Assembly: GCA_937883885.1 (NCBI GenBank)
Contig: CAKZXL010000123.1
Location: forward strand, 1-16,980
Origin: an uncultured Aquincola sp.
GTDB lineage: Bacteria > Pseudomonadota > Gammaproteobacteria > Burkholderiales > Burkholderiaceae
Length of the DNA: 16,980 nucleotides
Direction of reading: 5' to 3'
The first letter of the stretch is position 1; each line of letters starts with the position of its first letter. Position numbers and translations under genes: made by a program. Below the pieces are notes generated by a model. The model was not told the origin of the DNA, ran no database searches, and worked only from the letters and a program-made list of their open reading frames with translations. Positions 1-11,072 of the stretch are shown here, in pieces.

Positions 1-474
1 GCCAAGTTCGCCTACGGCCTGGCCCCGCTGCCCTACTACCCCGACGTGGAAGGCGCGCCGCAGAACACCGTGATCGGCGGCGCCAGCCTGTGGGTGATGT
101 CGGGCAAGAAGGCCGAGGAATACAAGGGCATCGCCTCGTTCTTCAACTACATCTCGCAGCCTGAAGTGCAGTCGGCCAGCCACAAGCGCACCGGCTACCT
201 GCCGGTGACCATGGCCTCGTTCAAGCTGACCGAGGACTCGGGCTTCTACAAGGACAAGCCGGGCACCGACGTGGCGGTGAACCAGATGATCCGCAAGGTG
301 ACCGACAAGTCGCGCGGCATCCGCCTGGGCAACTACCTGCAGATCCGCGCCATCGAGGACGAAGAACTCGAACAGGTGTGGGCCGGCAAGAAGACCGCCA
401 AGGAAGCGCTGGACTCGATCGTCAAGCGCGGCAACGAGCAGCTGGAACGCTTCCAGAAGGCCAACAGCCGCTGA
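1..474 (+). CDS. ugpB: UgpB, periplasmic sn-glycerol-3-phosphate-binding protein (3' part only)
   Basis: The frame is open from base 1 to a TGA at 472-474, so the window cuts the gene and only about 157 C-terminal residues are visible. The protein is the periplasmic solute-binding component of the Ugp ABC importer; it captures glycerol-3-phosphate and glycerophosphodiesters and hands them to UgpAE. Recognition rests on landmarks typical of the UgpB C-terminus: APQNTVIGGASLWVM, the KTGYLP-like segment RTGYLPVT, GFYKDKPG, RLGNYLQIR, DEELEQVWAGKKT and RGNEQLERF near the end. These closely resemble what I recall of E. coli UgpB. The downstream ugpA-E-C-Q order confirms the assignment. The signal peptide, promoter and any Pho box lie outside the window. 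The identity is secure. Confidence 0.95.
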   Translation, partial: AKFAYGLAPLPYYPDVEGAPQNTVIGGASLWVMSGKKAEEYKGIASFFNYISQPEVQSASHKRTGYLPVTMASFKLTEDSGFYKDKPGTDVAVNQMIRKVTDKSRGIRLGNYLQIRAIEDEELEQVWAGKKTAKEALDSIVKRGNEQLERFQKANSR

Positions 475-488
475 CGCGCCTGAGCCTG

Positions 489-523
489 GCCTCGCGGCGC
501 GCCGGGAGGGCGTGCCGCGAGGC
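489..523 (+). terminator. Strong hairpin between ugpB and ugpA (attenuator or mRNA stabiliser)
   Basis: A 15-nt arm GCCTCGCGGCGCGCC (489-503) pairs with GGCGTGCCGCGAGGC (509-523) around a GGGAG loop. All positions pair, one of them as G-U. No T run follows (the next bases are TGACAATCAC), so it is not a classical intrinsic terminator. It sits 14 bases after the ugpB stop and about 45 bases before ugpA. In binding-protein-dependent transport operons such a structure commonly reduces read-through or protects the upstream message, so the binding protein is made in excess over the membrane subunits. That role is inferred here. Confidence 0.6.
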
Positions 524-568
524 TGACAATCACAACAACAAGCACCTGCCGGCCTCGCCGCCGCGCCC

Positions 569-1450
569 ATGGAAAAACGCGTCGTCTTCCGTTCAAGCTG
601 GCTGCCTTGGGCACTCATCGCCCCGCAGCTGGTCATCATCGCCGTCTTCTTTTTCTGGCCCGCGGGCCAGGCCCTGGTCCAGTCCTTCCAGCAGTCCGAC
701 GCCTTCGGCACCTCGGTGGAATGGGTGGGCCTGGAGAACTTCCAGCGCCTGTGGGACGACCCCACCTACCTGGCTTCGTTCAGCACCACGGCGGTGTTCT
801 CGGCGCTGGTGGCGGTGCTGGGTATCAGCCTCTCGCTGCTGCTGGCTGTGTTTGCCGACCGCGTGGTGCGCGGCACGCACTTCTACCGCACGCTGCTCAT
901 CTGGCCGTATGCCGTGGCGCCGGCGGTGGCCGGCGTGCTGTGGCTCTTCATGTTCGCGCCGAGCATCGGCGTGGTGTCGTATGCGCTGGGCACGCTGGGC
1001 TTCGACTGGAACCACCTGCTCAACAGCCACCACGCGATGACGCTGATCGTGATGGCGGCGGTGTGGAAGCAGCTCTCGTACAACTTCCTGTTTTTCCTGG
1101 CCGGGCTGCAAAGCATCCCGAAGTCGCTGATCGAGGCGGCGGCCATTGACGGTGCGCGACCGTGGCGGCGGTTCTGGACGATCCAGTTTCCGCTGCTGTC
1201 GCCCACCACCTTCTTCCTGCTGGTGATCAACGTGGTGTACGCCTTCTTCGATACCTTCGCGATCGTGGATGCGGCCACGCAAGGCGGCCCCGGCAAGGAC
1301 ACCGCGATCCTGGTCTACAAGGTCTACTACGACGGCTTCAAGGCGCTGGACCTGGGCGGCTCGGCCGCGCAGTCGGTGGTGCTGATGGTCATCGTGATTG
1401 CGCTGACGGTGGTGCAGTTCAAGTTCGTCGAGAAGAAAGTGAACTACTGA
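569..1450 (+). CDS. ugpA: UgpA, glycerol-3-phosphate ABC transporter permease
   Basis: This 293-residue inner-membrane permease, close to the usual family length, forms with UgpE the channel for glycerol-3-phosphate and its diesters. Hydrophobic segments at about residues 12-31, 74-97, 107-130, 157-178, 212-232 and 265-287 give the six-helix MalF/UgpA pattern. The cytoplasmic EAA loop that contacts the ATPase is clear at about 189-211 ([14 protein letters not shown], then QFPLLSP). The ATG at 569 gives the expected short cytoplasmic N-terminus ([11 protein letters not shown]). No good Shine-Dalgarno sequence precedes it. The gene follows the ugpB hairpin, and its TGA overlaps the ugpE ATG by one base (TGATG), so the two permeases are probably translationally coupled in equal amounts. 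Confidence 0.95.
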   Translation: MEKRVVFRSSWLPWALIAPQLVIIAVFFFWPAGQALVQSFQQSDAFGTSVEWVGLENFQRLWDDPTYLASFSTTAVFSALVAVLGISLSLLLAVFADRVVRGTHFYRTLLIWPYAVAPAVAGVLWLFMFAPSIGVVSYALGTLGFDWNHLLNSHHAMTLIVMAAVWKQLSYNFLFFLAGLQSIPKSLIEAAAIDGARPWRRFWTIQFPLLSPTTFFLLVINVVYAFFDTFAIVDAATQGGPGKDTAILVYKVYYDGFKALDLGGSAAQSVVLMVIVIALTVVQFKFVEKKVNY

Positions 1451-2301
1451 TGGTCGAGCGCCGTCCCACGCTGGGCATCCTGGCCCACGTCATTCTGTTG
1501 CTGGGGGTGCTGATCGTCGCCTTCCCGGTGTACCTGACCTTCGTCGCTTCCACCCATACCGCCAGCGAGGTGGTGCAGCAGCCGATGCCGCTGCTGCCGG
1601 GGGCGCACTTCATCGACAACTACCGCACCGCGCTGTTCGGCACCGGCAGCGGCGGCGGCTCCAATGCCGCCGTGGGCCGGATGATGATGGTCAGCCTGAT
1701 CAGCGCGCTGATCATCGCCATCGGCAAGATCGCCATCTCGCTGCTGTCGGCCTTTGCGCTGGTGTACTTCAAGTTCCCGTTCCGCAAGTTCTTCTTCTGG
1801 GCCATCTTCGTCACGCTGATGCTGCCGGTGGAAGTGCGCATCGGGCCCACCTACAAGGTGGTGAGCGACCTGGGCATGCTCAACAGCTATGCCGGGTTGA
1901 CGGTGCCGCTGATCGCCTCGGCCACGGCCACCTTCCTGTTCCGGCAGTTCTTTTTGACGGTACCCGACGAGCTGGTGGAGGCCGCGCGCATCGACGGCGC
2001 CGGGCCGCTGCGCTTTTTCAAGGACGTGCTGGTGCCGCTGTCCACCACCAGCATCGCGGCGCTGTTCGTCATCCAGTTCATCTACGGCTGGAACCAGTAC
2101 CTGTGGCCGCTGCTGGTCACCACCCAGGAAGACATGTACCCCGTGGTCATCGGCATCAAGCGGATGATCGCCGGCGGCGAAGCCGGCAACGAGTGGAACC
2201 TGATCATGGCCACCGCGATGCTGGCGATGATTCCGCCCGCGCTGGTGGTCATGCTCATGCAGAAGTGGTTCGTCAAGGGCCTGGTCGATACCGAAAAATA
2301 G
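1450..2301 (+). CDS. ugpE: UgpE, glycerol-3-phosphate ABC transporter permease
   Basis: The second permease of the Ugp importer has 283 residues and belongs to the MalG/UgpE type. The ATG at 1450 was chosen because it overlaps the ugpA stop and matches the family's short N-terminus; the open frame extends further upstream only as a shadow inside ugpA. An N-terminal helix (about 9-33) is followed by a periplasmic loop and further helices near 80-106, 114-135, 148-168, about 205-225 and 250-272. The EAA motif is at about 177-197 (EAARIDGAGPLRFF, then VLVPLS). The end MQKWFVKGLVDTEK resembles the usual WFVKGLVDSEK tail of UgpE. The ugpC start codon follows after a gap of nine bases. The identity is secure. 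Confidence 0.95.
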   Translation: MVERRPTLGILAHVILLLGVLIVAFPVYLTFVASTHTASEVVQQPMPLLPGAHFIDNYRTALFGTGSGGGSNAAVGRMMMVSLISALIIAIGKIAISLLSAFALVYFKFPFRKFFFWAIFVTLMLPVEVRIGPTYKVVSDLGMLNSYAGLTVPLIASATATFLFRQFFLTVPDELVEAARIDGAGPLRFFKDVLVPLSTTSIAALFVIQFIYGWNQYLWPLLVTTQEDMYPVVIGIKRMIAGGEAGNEWNLIMATAMLAMIPPALVVMLMQKWFVKGLVDTEK

Positions 2302-2310
2302 GACAACACA

Positions 2311-3399
<1,089 letters not shown>

Positions 3400-3409
3400 G
3401 GCAGCGCCC

Positions 3410-4189
3410 ATGATGCGAAGCGTCAATATGCAGGCGACCTGGCCCTACCCCCGCTGGATCGCCCACCGCGGCGCCGGCAAGCTGGCGCCGGAGAACACGC
3501 TGGCCGCCTTCCGCCTGGGCGCTGCCCATGGCTACCGCGCCTTTGAGTGCGACGTGAAGCTGAGTGCCGACGGCGTGCCCTTCCTGCTGCACGACGCCAC
3601 GTTGGAGCGCACCACCAGCGGTCGGGGCACGGCGGGTGATCTGGCCTGGGACGCCTTGTCGCGGCTGGACGCCGGCAGCTGGCATTCACGCGGCTACGCG
3701 GGCGAGCCGCTGCCGCGGCTGGACGCCATCGCGGCCTATGTGCTGCGCAACGGTTTTGCACTCAACATCGAGATCAAGCCGACGCCGGGCGCAGAACGCC
3801 GCACCGGCGAGGTGGTGGGCACCGAGGTGCTGCGCCTGTGGGGCGCGCAGCCGCAGGCACTGCCGCCGCTGTTCAGCTCGTTCCAGCCCGAGTCGCTGGC
3901 CGGCGCGCGCGACACCGCACCGCAGGTGCCGCGTGCGCTGCTGCTGGACAGCCTGCGCGAAGGCTGGCTGGAAGAAGCGCAAGGCCTGGGCTGCGTGGCG
4001 GTGGTGTGCAACCACAAGCTGTTGGATGAAGCGGTGATCGGCCGCATTCACGCCGCCGGCCTGCGTTCGCTCTGCTACACGGTGAACGACAGCGCCGATG
4101 CGCGGCGGCTGGAGGCCGCGGGCATCGATGGCGTGATCACCGATGCGGTGGACCGCTTCTCGGCCGCAGCGCCCGGCACCGCCGACTGA
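3410..4189 (+). CDS. ugpQ: UgpQ, glycerophosphodiester phosphodiesterase
   Basis: This 259-residue enzyme of the GDPD family cleaves glycerophosphodiesters imported by UgpBAEC into glycerol-3-phosphate and an alcohol. The family active-site pattern is intact: HRG with H19 and R20, PENT at 27-30, the metal ligands E47 and D49 in FECDVKLSADG, H61-D62 in LLHDATLERTT, and E121/K123 in NIEIK. The C-terminal part contains CYTVND and the G-I-D-G-V-I-T-D pattern typical of the family. There is no signal peptide, consistent with a cytosolic enzyme. ATGs at 3410, 3413 and 3428 are all possible; the first was used, ten bases after the ugpC stop. It is the last gene of the operon and converges with the next gene, leaving one base between stop codons. 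Confidence 0.93.
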   Translation: MMRSVNMQATWPYPRWIAHRGAGKLAPENTLAAFRLGAAHGYRAFECDVKLSADGVPFLLHDATLERTTSGRGTAGDLAWDALSRLDAGSWHSRGYAGEPLPRLDAIAAYVLRNGFALNIEIKPTPGAERRTGEVVGTEVLRLWGAQPQALPPLFSSFQPESLAGARDTAPQVPRALLLDSLREGWLEEAQGLGCVAVVCNHKLLDEAVIGRIHAAGLRSLCYTVNDSADARRLEAAGIDGVITDAVDRFSAAAPGTAD

Positions 4190-4190
4190 C

Positions 4191-5531
4191 TCACGCCTTC
4201 AACGGCATCGCCTCGGCGGCCGGATCTTCCGGGGGTGCCGCCTCCGACTTCGGTTGCGAAGGCAGGCTGCGCACCGCGCGGATCACCGGGTGCCGCAGCG
4301 CCAGGCCGGCCAGCAGCAAGGCGGTGACGCCCGAAAACAGCAGTGTGGCGCGCAGCGCCACATGCTCCCCCAGCCAGCCACCCAGCAGCGCGCCCGGGCC
4401 CGCCGGCAGGATGATCAGCCAACGCATGATGCTGGTCATGCGGCCCAGCAGCGGCTCGGGCGTCACCGCCTGGCGCAGCGCCAGGAAGTTGATGAAGATC
4501 AGCACCGCGCCGCTGCCGAACAGCATCAGCATCACCACGAACGCCGCCACGCCGCCGTGCTGCGGCGGCACCACGGCCGCCAGCAGCCAGCCCAGGCCGC
4601 AGCTGGCGATGCCCAGCGTCAGGCAGGGGCCGGGGCCGATGCGCTCGCTGATGCGGTGGCCCAAGGTGCTGGCCAGCACCGTGCCGCCACCCATGGCCAC
4701 ATAGGCCAGGCCGATGGCCCGCTCGGACATGCCCAGCTCACGCGTGGCGTACAGGATCTGCACCACCAGCGCGGCGTTGTGGCACATCTGCCAAAGGCCC
4801 ACGGCCACCGCCAGCGCGATCAGCAGCCGGTGGTGGGCGACGAAGCGCAGGCCTTCCTTGAGCTGCGGCCAGAAGCGTTGGCCGGCCTGCGGTTGGCGAG
4901 TTTCAGGCGCCTCCACCCCACGCAGGATGGCGACCGACACCAGCAGCAGCACCGCGTCGATCATCAGCGCCATCGGCGCGCCCACGGCCTTGATCAACGC
5001 GCCGGCCAGGCCCGGGCCGGCCACTTCGGCGCCGGAGGTGGCCAGCGCGTTCTTGGCATGCGCTTCCACCAGCCGCTCGCGCGGCACCACCTGGGTGAGC
5101 ACGATCTGCGCGGCGCTGCCGGCGGTGGTGTACACGGTGCCGATGAGAAAGCCCACCACGTACAGCCAGCCGATGGTCAGCCAGCCCATGGCCCAGGCCA
5201 GCGGCACGGTGAGCACGGCCACCGCCAGCGAGAACTCGCCCGCCACGTACACCGGCAGCTTGCGCACACGGTCGAGCCACACGCCGCAAGGCAGCGAGAA
5301 CAGCACGAAGGGCAGCAGCTCCATCGTGGTGAGCCAACCCATCTGCGTGGGCGTGGCGTGCAGCAGCAGCGCGGCGGTGAGCGGCAGCGCCAGCATGGTC
5401 ACCTGCCCGCCCAGCGAGCTGCACAAGATGGAGGTGAACAGCCGCCGGTAGGCCGCGTTGCGCAGCAGGTCGTTGGGCGGCAGTTGCAGCCTGCGGCGCC
5501 AGGCGGCGGGCAGGCGAATGGTCGGCTTCAT
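4191..5531 (-). CDS. Major facilitator superfamily transporter (MFS_3 / EntS-like exporter type)
   Basis: This 446-residue polytopic membrane protein has about twelve hydrophobic segments, the standard MFS architecture. The N-terminus NAAYRRLFTSILCSSLGGQ resembles the opening of MFS_3/EntS-type exporters. The inter-helix motif A is visible as GVWLDRVRK (about 83-91). The mid-protein stretch VPRERLVEAHAKN...AGPGLAGAL (about 149-179) is also typical of this group. The ATG at 5531 is preferred; the frame continues to a TTG at 5582, which would add 17 Arg/Ala-rich residues with no better ribosome site. The substrate cannot be told from sequence; drug, siderophore or metabolite efflux are options. 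The C-terminal tail is Pro/Glu/Ala-rich. It lies 107 bases downstream of argJ on the same strand and could be co-transcribed. An unrelated shadow frame opposite it is not a gene. Confidence 0.88.
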   Translation of the reverse strand: MKPTIRLPAAWRRRLQLPPNDLLRNAAYRRLFTSILCSSLGGQVTMLALPLTAALLLHATPTQMGWLTTMELLPFVLFSLPCGVWLDRVRKLPVYVAGEFSLAVAVLTVPLAWAMGWLTIGWLYVVGFLIGTVYTTAGSAAQIVLTQVVPRERLVEAHAKNALATSGAEVAGPGLAGALIKAVGAPMALMIDAVLLLVSVAILRGVEAPETRQPQAGQRFWPQLKEGLRFVAHHRLLIALAVAVGLWQMCHNAALVVQILYATRELGMSERAIGLAYVAMGGGTVLASTLGHRISERIGPGPCLTLGIASCGLGWLLAAVVPPQHGGVAAFVVMLMLFGSGAVLIFINFLALRQAVTPEPLLGRMTSIMRWLIILPAGPGALLGGWLGEHVALRATLLFSGVTALLLAGLALRHPVIRAVRSLPSQPKSEAAPPEDPAAEAMPLKA

Positions 5532-5638
5532 GGGCTCGGGTCTCACGGATCGGCGGCGCGCCTCGTGGGCGGCCCTGGCCAATCCGGCAGGCTAACAGCG
5601 GCACACAGGCCGCATCAAGCCCTACGAGCCGGCCAATA

Positions 5639-6868
5639 TCAGCTGCGGTAGTCGGCGTTGATGCTGACGTAGTCGTGCGACAGGTCGCAGGTCCACACCG
5701 TGGCGCTGGCGCTGCCGCGGTGCAGATCGACGCGCACGGTGATCTCGCTTTGCTTCATCACCCGCTGGCCGTCGGCTTCCTGGTACTCGGGGTGGCGGCC
5801 GCCGGCGCGGGCCACGTGCACGTCGTCCAGGAAGAGGTCGATCTTCGACTGGTCGAGGTCGTCGATGCCCGCGTAACCCACCGCCGCCAGGATGCGGCCC
5901 AGGTTGGGGTCGCTGGCGAAGAAGGCGGTCTTGACCAGCGGCGAATGCGCGATGGCATAGGCCGCCAGCTTGCACTCTTCGGCCGTGCGGCCACCGTCGA
6001 TCTGCACGGTGATGAACTTGGTGGCGCCTTCACCGTCGCGCACGATGGCCTGGGCCAGCTGCGTGGCCACGGCCACCACGGCATCGCGCAGCGCACGGCC
6101 GTCTTCCGAGTCCAGCGACTCCACCGGCGCGTTGCCGGCCTGGCCGGTGGCGATCAGCACGAACGAGTCGTTGGTGGAGGTATCACCGTCGATGGTGATG
6201 CGGTTGAAGCTGAGGTCGGCCGCCTCGCGCACCAGCGGCTGCAGCAGCGCGGGCGCCACCGCAGCGTCGGTGGCCATGTAGCTGAGCATGGTGGCCATGT
6301 TGGGCCGGATCATGCCGGCGCCCTTGGAAATGCCGGTGACGGTGACGGTGCGGCCACCCACCTGCACCTGGCGCGAGGCGGCCTTGGGCAGGGTGTCGGT
6401 GGTCATGATGCCCTGGGCCGCGTCGGCCCAGCCATCGGCGCGCAGGTCGGCCAGCGCGGCGGGCAGGCCGGCTTCGATGCGGTCGACGGGTAGCGTTTCC
6501 ATGATCACGCCGGTGGAAAACGGCAGCACCTGCTCGGGCGCCAGGTTCATCAGCCGCGCGGCGGCGGCGCAGGTGGCGCGGGCGCGCTGCAGGCCGTCTT
6601 CACCGGTGCCGGCGTTGGCATTGCCGGTGTTGATGACCAGCGCGCGGATGCCGCGGCCGGCCGCCAGGTGCGCCTGGCCCACCTGCACCGGCGCGGCGCA
6701 AAAGCGGTTGCGGGTGAACACGCCCGCCACCTGCGAGCCTTCGTCCAGCGCCAGCACCACCAAGTCCTTGCGGTTGGCCTTGCGGATGCCGGCCATCGCG
6801 ATGCCCAGGCGCACACCGGCGACAGGATGCAGGTCGGCAGGGTTGGGCGCTTGCAGGTTCACGGGCAT
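5639..6868 (-). CDS. argJ: ArgJ, bifunctional glutamate N-acetyltransferase / N-acetylornithine transferase
   Basis: This 409-residue enzyme of the ArgJ family transfers acetyl from N-acetylornithine to glutamate (recycling step of arginine biosynthesis); bifunctional members also use acetyl-CoA. ArgJ precursors cut themselves before a conserved Thr, and that site is present: [13 protein letters not shown] with the nucleophile at T193. Other landmarks are [13 protein letters not shown] (about 50-62), NTGNANAGTG (80-89), [11 protein letters not shown] (117-127), [10 protein letters not shown] (153-162), [12 protein letters not shown], and the family-like end INADYRS. The ATG at 6868 has a good ribosome site (CCGGAGG, about 6 bases away). 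It lies 51 bases after secA with no terminator between, a secA-argJ adjacency I recall from other Burkholderiales. Whether it has the acetyl-CoA activity cannot be read from sequence. Confidence 0.95.
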   Translation of the reverse strand: MPVNLQAPNPADLHPVAGVRLGIAMAGIRKANRKDLVVLALDEGSQVAGVFTRNRFCAAPVQVGQAHLAAGRGIRALVINTGNANAGTGEDGLQRARATCAAAARLMNLAPEQVLPFSTGVIMETLPVDRIEAGLPAALADLRADGWADAAQGIMTTDTLPKAASRQVQVGGRTVTVTGISKGAGMIRPNMATMLSYMATDAAVAPALLQPLVREAADLSFNRITIDGDTSTNDSFVLIATGQAGNAPVESLDSEDGRALRDAVVAVATQLAQAIVRDGEGATKFITVQIDGGRTAEECKLAAYAIAHSPLVKTAFFASDPNLGRILAAVGYAGIDDLDQSKIDLFLDDVHVARAGGRHPEYQEADGQRVMKQSEITVRVDLHRGSASATVWTCDLSHDYVSINADYRS

Positions 6869-6919
6869 CGGCGGCCTCCGGTCGGTGCGGTCAGTTCAAC
6901 GGGGAGAAGAGAGGGCGGA

Positions 6920-9664
<2,745 letters not shown>

Positions 9665-9878
9665 GCGCTGAACGAAGCTGGAGAACAAGGAGCCGGCCGG
9701 CCCGCGAAGGGACCTGCTGACCGGAAGAGCCTGCGGGGCAGGAACGAAGCACCTGAGGGCGCAGGCCCGGTTTGCAACGCCCGGCACTCTGCAACGCCGG
9801 GCGACAACGCGTCTGCGGCCGTGACGGCCGGCCCGACGCTGAGCCGATCGAGTCTATCACCGGGGCTAGACTGCACCG
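9665..9878. promoter_or_regulatory. Divergent secA / dciA intergenic region
   Basis: The 214 bases between the secA and dciA starts must contain promoters in both directions. No SecM-like regulatory ORF is convincing here. Two structured elements stand out: an inverted plus direct repeat at 9774-9803, inside the likely secA leader, and a dyad AGTCTA (9851-9856) / TAGACT (9867-9872) near dciA. Each arm of the dyad reads TAGACT on one strand, a 4-of-6 match to a -10 box. No convincing -35 element accompanies either arm. The promoter assignment is an inference. Confidence 0.45.
9778..9803 (-). other. Hairpin with flanking direct repeat in the likely secA leader
   Basis: CGCCCGGC (9778-9785) and GCCGGGCG (9796-9803) form a perfect 8-bp stem with a 10-base loop. 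GCAACGCC also occurs as a direct repeat at 9774-9781 and 9791-9798. Read on the minus strand, the stem is followed by TTGCAAA rather than a T run, so it is not a standard terminator. It could shape the secA 5' untranslated region; no function can be assigned from sequence. Confidence 0.4.
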
Positions 9879-10199
9879 ATGGCACGCACCCCCCCCGGCG
9901 GCACCCCGCTCACCCGACCCATCCGAGAGGCGCTGGAAGGCAGCGCGCCGCTGGCGCGACTGGTCGAGCGGGTGCAGGCCTCCAACCAGCGCTACCGCGT
10001 GATCGAGCCCGCGCTGCCGCCGGCCCTGCGGCGGCACATCAAGCCGGGTCCGGTGGATGAAGAGGGTTGGGCGCTGCTGGTCAGCAACGCGGCGGTGAGC
10101 GCCAAGCTGCGCCAGATGCTGCCGCGGCTGGTGGAACTGCTGCAGGAGGCCAACCTGCCCACGCCGGCGATACGTATCCGGGTGATGAGCGGGCAGTGA
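9879..10199 (+). CDS. dciA: DciA-family protein (DUF721), replicative helicase loader/regulator
   Basis: This 106-residue protein resembles short DUF721/DciA proteins. DciA interacts with the replicative helicase DnaB and is thought to be the ancestral bacterial helicase loader where DnaC/DnaI are absent. Visible support: a helical N-terminal part (RPIREALEGSAPLARLVERVQ), then the domain core LPPALRRHIKPGPVDEEGWALLVSNAAVSAKLRQ... (about 45-80) and the end TPAIRIRVMSG, matching the family pattern of a strand (LLVSNAAVSAKLR), a helix (LPRLVELLQEA) and a final strand. Location next to secA agrees with what I recall of dciA neighbourhoods in beta- and gammaproteobacteria. The ATG at 9879 has no Shine-Dalgarno sequence and lies 7 bases after a TAGACT box, so the transcript could be leaderless. 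The family call is from pattern and context, not a search. Confidence 0.75.
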   Translation: MARTPPGGTPLTRPIREALEGSAPLARLVERVQASNQRYRVIEPALPPALRRHIKPGPVDEEGWALLVSNAAVSAKLRQMLPRLVELLQEANLPTPAIRIRVMSGQ

Positions 10200-10235
10200 G
10201 GTGCTCGCCAGCAAGCGCCGCGCAACGCCTACAAG

Positions 10236-10475
10236 TCAGTTTTCTGACGCGAGCTTCAACACGAGTTGCCGAATGCCTTCCGACGAAGGTTGCGCGCCAC
10301 CAGGCAACCGGTCGAGAAACACACCCTTCTGAAGATCCAGGCGCGACTTGGCCAGCTCCTGACCGTGCTGGGCACCTACCAAGACGATGGGCCCCCCCAG
10401 CAACCAGGCTTCGTTCGCATAGGCACCTCCGCCAATCGCGAGGTGGTCCAACTTCACCGTTCGAACATCTTGCAT
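10236..10475 (-). CDS. Small protein of unknown function (79 aa), partner ORF of the ART-like gene or its severed C-terminus
   Basis: I do not recognise this 79-residue ORF. It starts with ATG at 10475 after a reasonable ribosome site (GAGG, 5 bases away) and ends with TGA at 10236-10238. The N-terminal half is hydrophobic and glycine-rich (LAIGGGAYANEAWLLGGPIVLVG, about 12-34, possibly a buried strand-turn-strand); the C-terminal half is amphipathic (ELAKSRLDLQKGVFLDRL, IRQLVLKLAS). There is no signal peptide or known motif. It follows the ART-like ORF by 15 bases and is in the same reading frame. Two readings are open: an antitoxin or immunity-type partner, or the tail of one protein broken by the TGA. 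Of its 79 codons 25 end in A or T, against 5 of the first 40 in mscL, so composition differs from the neighbours. It converges with dciA, 36 bases away. Confidence 0.55.
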   Translation of the reverse strand: MQDVRTVKLDHLAIGGGAYANEAWLLGGPIVLVGAQHGQELAKSRLDLQKGVFLDRLPGGAQPSSEGIRQLVLKLASEN

Positions 10476-10490
10476 GTGAGCCTCGTCCGG

Positions 10491-11072
10491 TCACGACACG
10501 TTGTGTCGCCTAAAAATCGCCGCTGCGGGAACGCTCCGGTCACTCAGAACTTCGGCATCGCGCACCGCGAATACCAGTGCCCGGAGTTCCGGCGTGACGG
10601 TCGGCGTGACGTACTGCATACCGCTTTGCATGGCAGCAGACCAACTCAACATCCCAGCCGCGATCTCAGCAAGTAGCGCGCCTGTGCCATTGTGCTCGTG
10701 GCAGTATCGCCCGTTCGACCCGGCAATGAGTCGCTCCAGGGGATTTACGAACGTGAACGGCACACCCATTTGTGATACGTCGACTTCGTAGACGTAGCCC
10801 GGGGAAGCACTGGACGCAACACCACCAACGCCGACCAACGCATACTGCCGGGCGACGGCAAACGACGTCGTGAACGAGATGTAAGGGGAGACAAGGGATC
10901 CCTGCGCAATGTGCCTGACGACGCCTGCAGGCGTCGGCGGCGCAGTCGCGGAGGGTGAAAAACCAGTCAGCCGGGCATCATGGACATGCCAATGTGATCC
11001 GGGACCAGCACCCTTGTACAGCACCGAAGATGTCACCATAGCCCCCTGCAGTCCAAACGCTTTGTACAGCAT
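10491..11072 (-). CDS. Putative ADP-ribosyltransferase-fold protein, possible toxin (193 aa)
   Basis: The fold is inferred from motif order, not from a search. Residues 18-21 (LYKG) resemble the first ART strand, with Lys where an Arg usually sits. Residues 62-70 (SPYISFTTS), followed by FAVARQYA, match the ART S-T-[ST] strand-helix pattern. Residues 172-186 (DAEVLSDRSVPAAAI) resemble the catalytic-Glu strand of ART enzymes (Glu, two hydrophobics, then IP...I), which would make E174 the candidate catalytic residue. YVYEVDV (93-99) fits an internal strand. No signal peptide or membrane segment is seen. The start is uncertain: ATG at 11072 is used here; TTG 11078 and ATG 11039 (preceded by AGGGGG at very short distance, giving 182 aa) are alternatives. 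The ORF lies just downstream of tRNA-Thr on the same strand and reads into the 79-residue ORF. GC content is visibly below that of its neighbours. Confidence 0.55.
   Translation of the reverse strand: MLYKAFGLQGAMVTSSVLYKGAGPGSHWHVHDARLTGFSPSATAPPTPAGVVRHIAQGSLVSPYISFTTSFAVARQYALVGVGGVASSASPGYVYEVDVSQMGVPFTFVNPLERLIAGSNGRYCHEHNGTGALLAEIAAGMLSWSAAMQSGMQYVTPTVTPELRALVFAVRDAEVLSDRSVPAAAIFRRHNVS

Noticed and set aside
4143..5651. A 502-codon plus-strand frame opposite the MFS gene
   Set aside because: Gln/His/Arg-rich shadow without ribosome site or domain; the minus strand gives a membrane protein with MFS motifs.
9665..9787. A GTG at 9787 extending SecA by 41 residues
   Set aside because: The added residues are not SecA-like; the family begins directly before the FGSRND motif at the ATG 9664.
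10235..10248. Small hairpin GTCAG-TTTT-CTGAC at the end of the 79-residue ORF as a terminator
   Set aside because: The stem has only 5 bp, overlaps the stop codon and its T run is in the loop, so termination is unlikely.
10266..10676. Plus-strand frame of 136 codons inside the low-GC island
   Set aside because: Arg/Gln-rich with no motif and no ribosome site; the minus-strand ORFs have motif order and a ribosome site.
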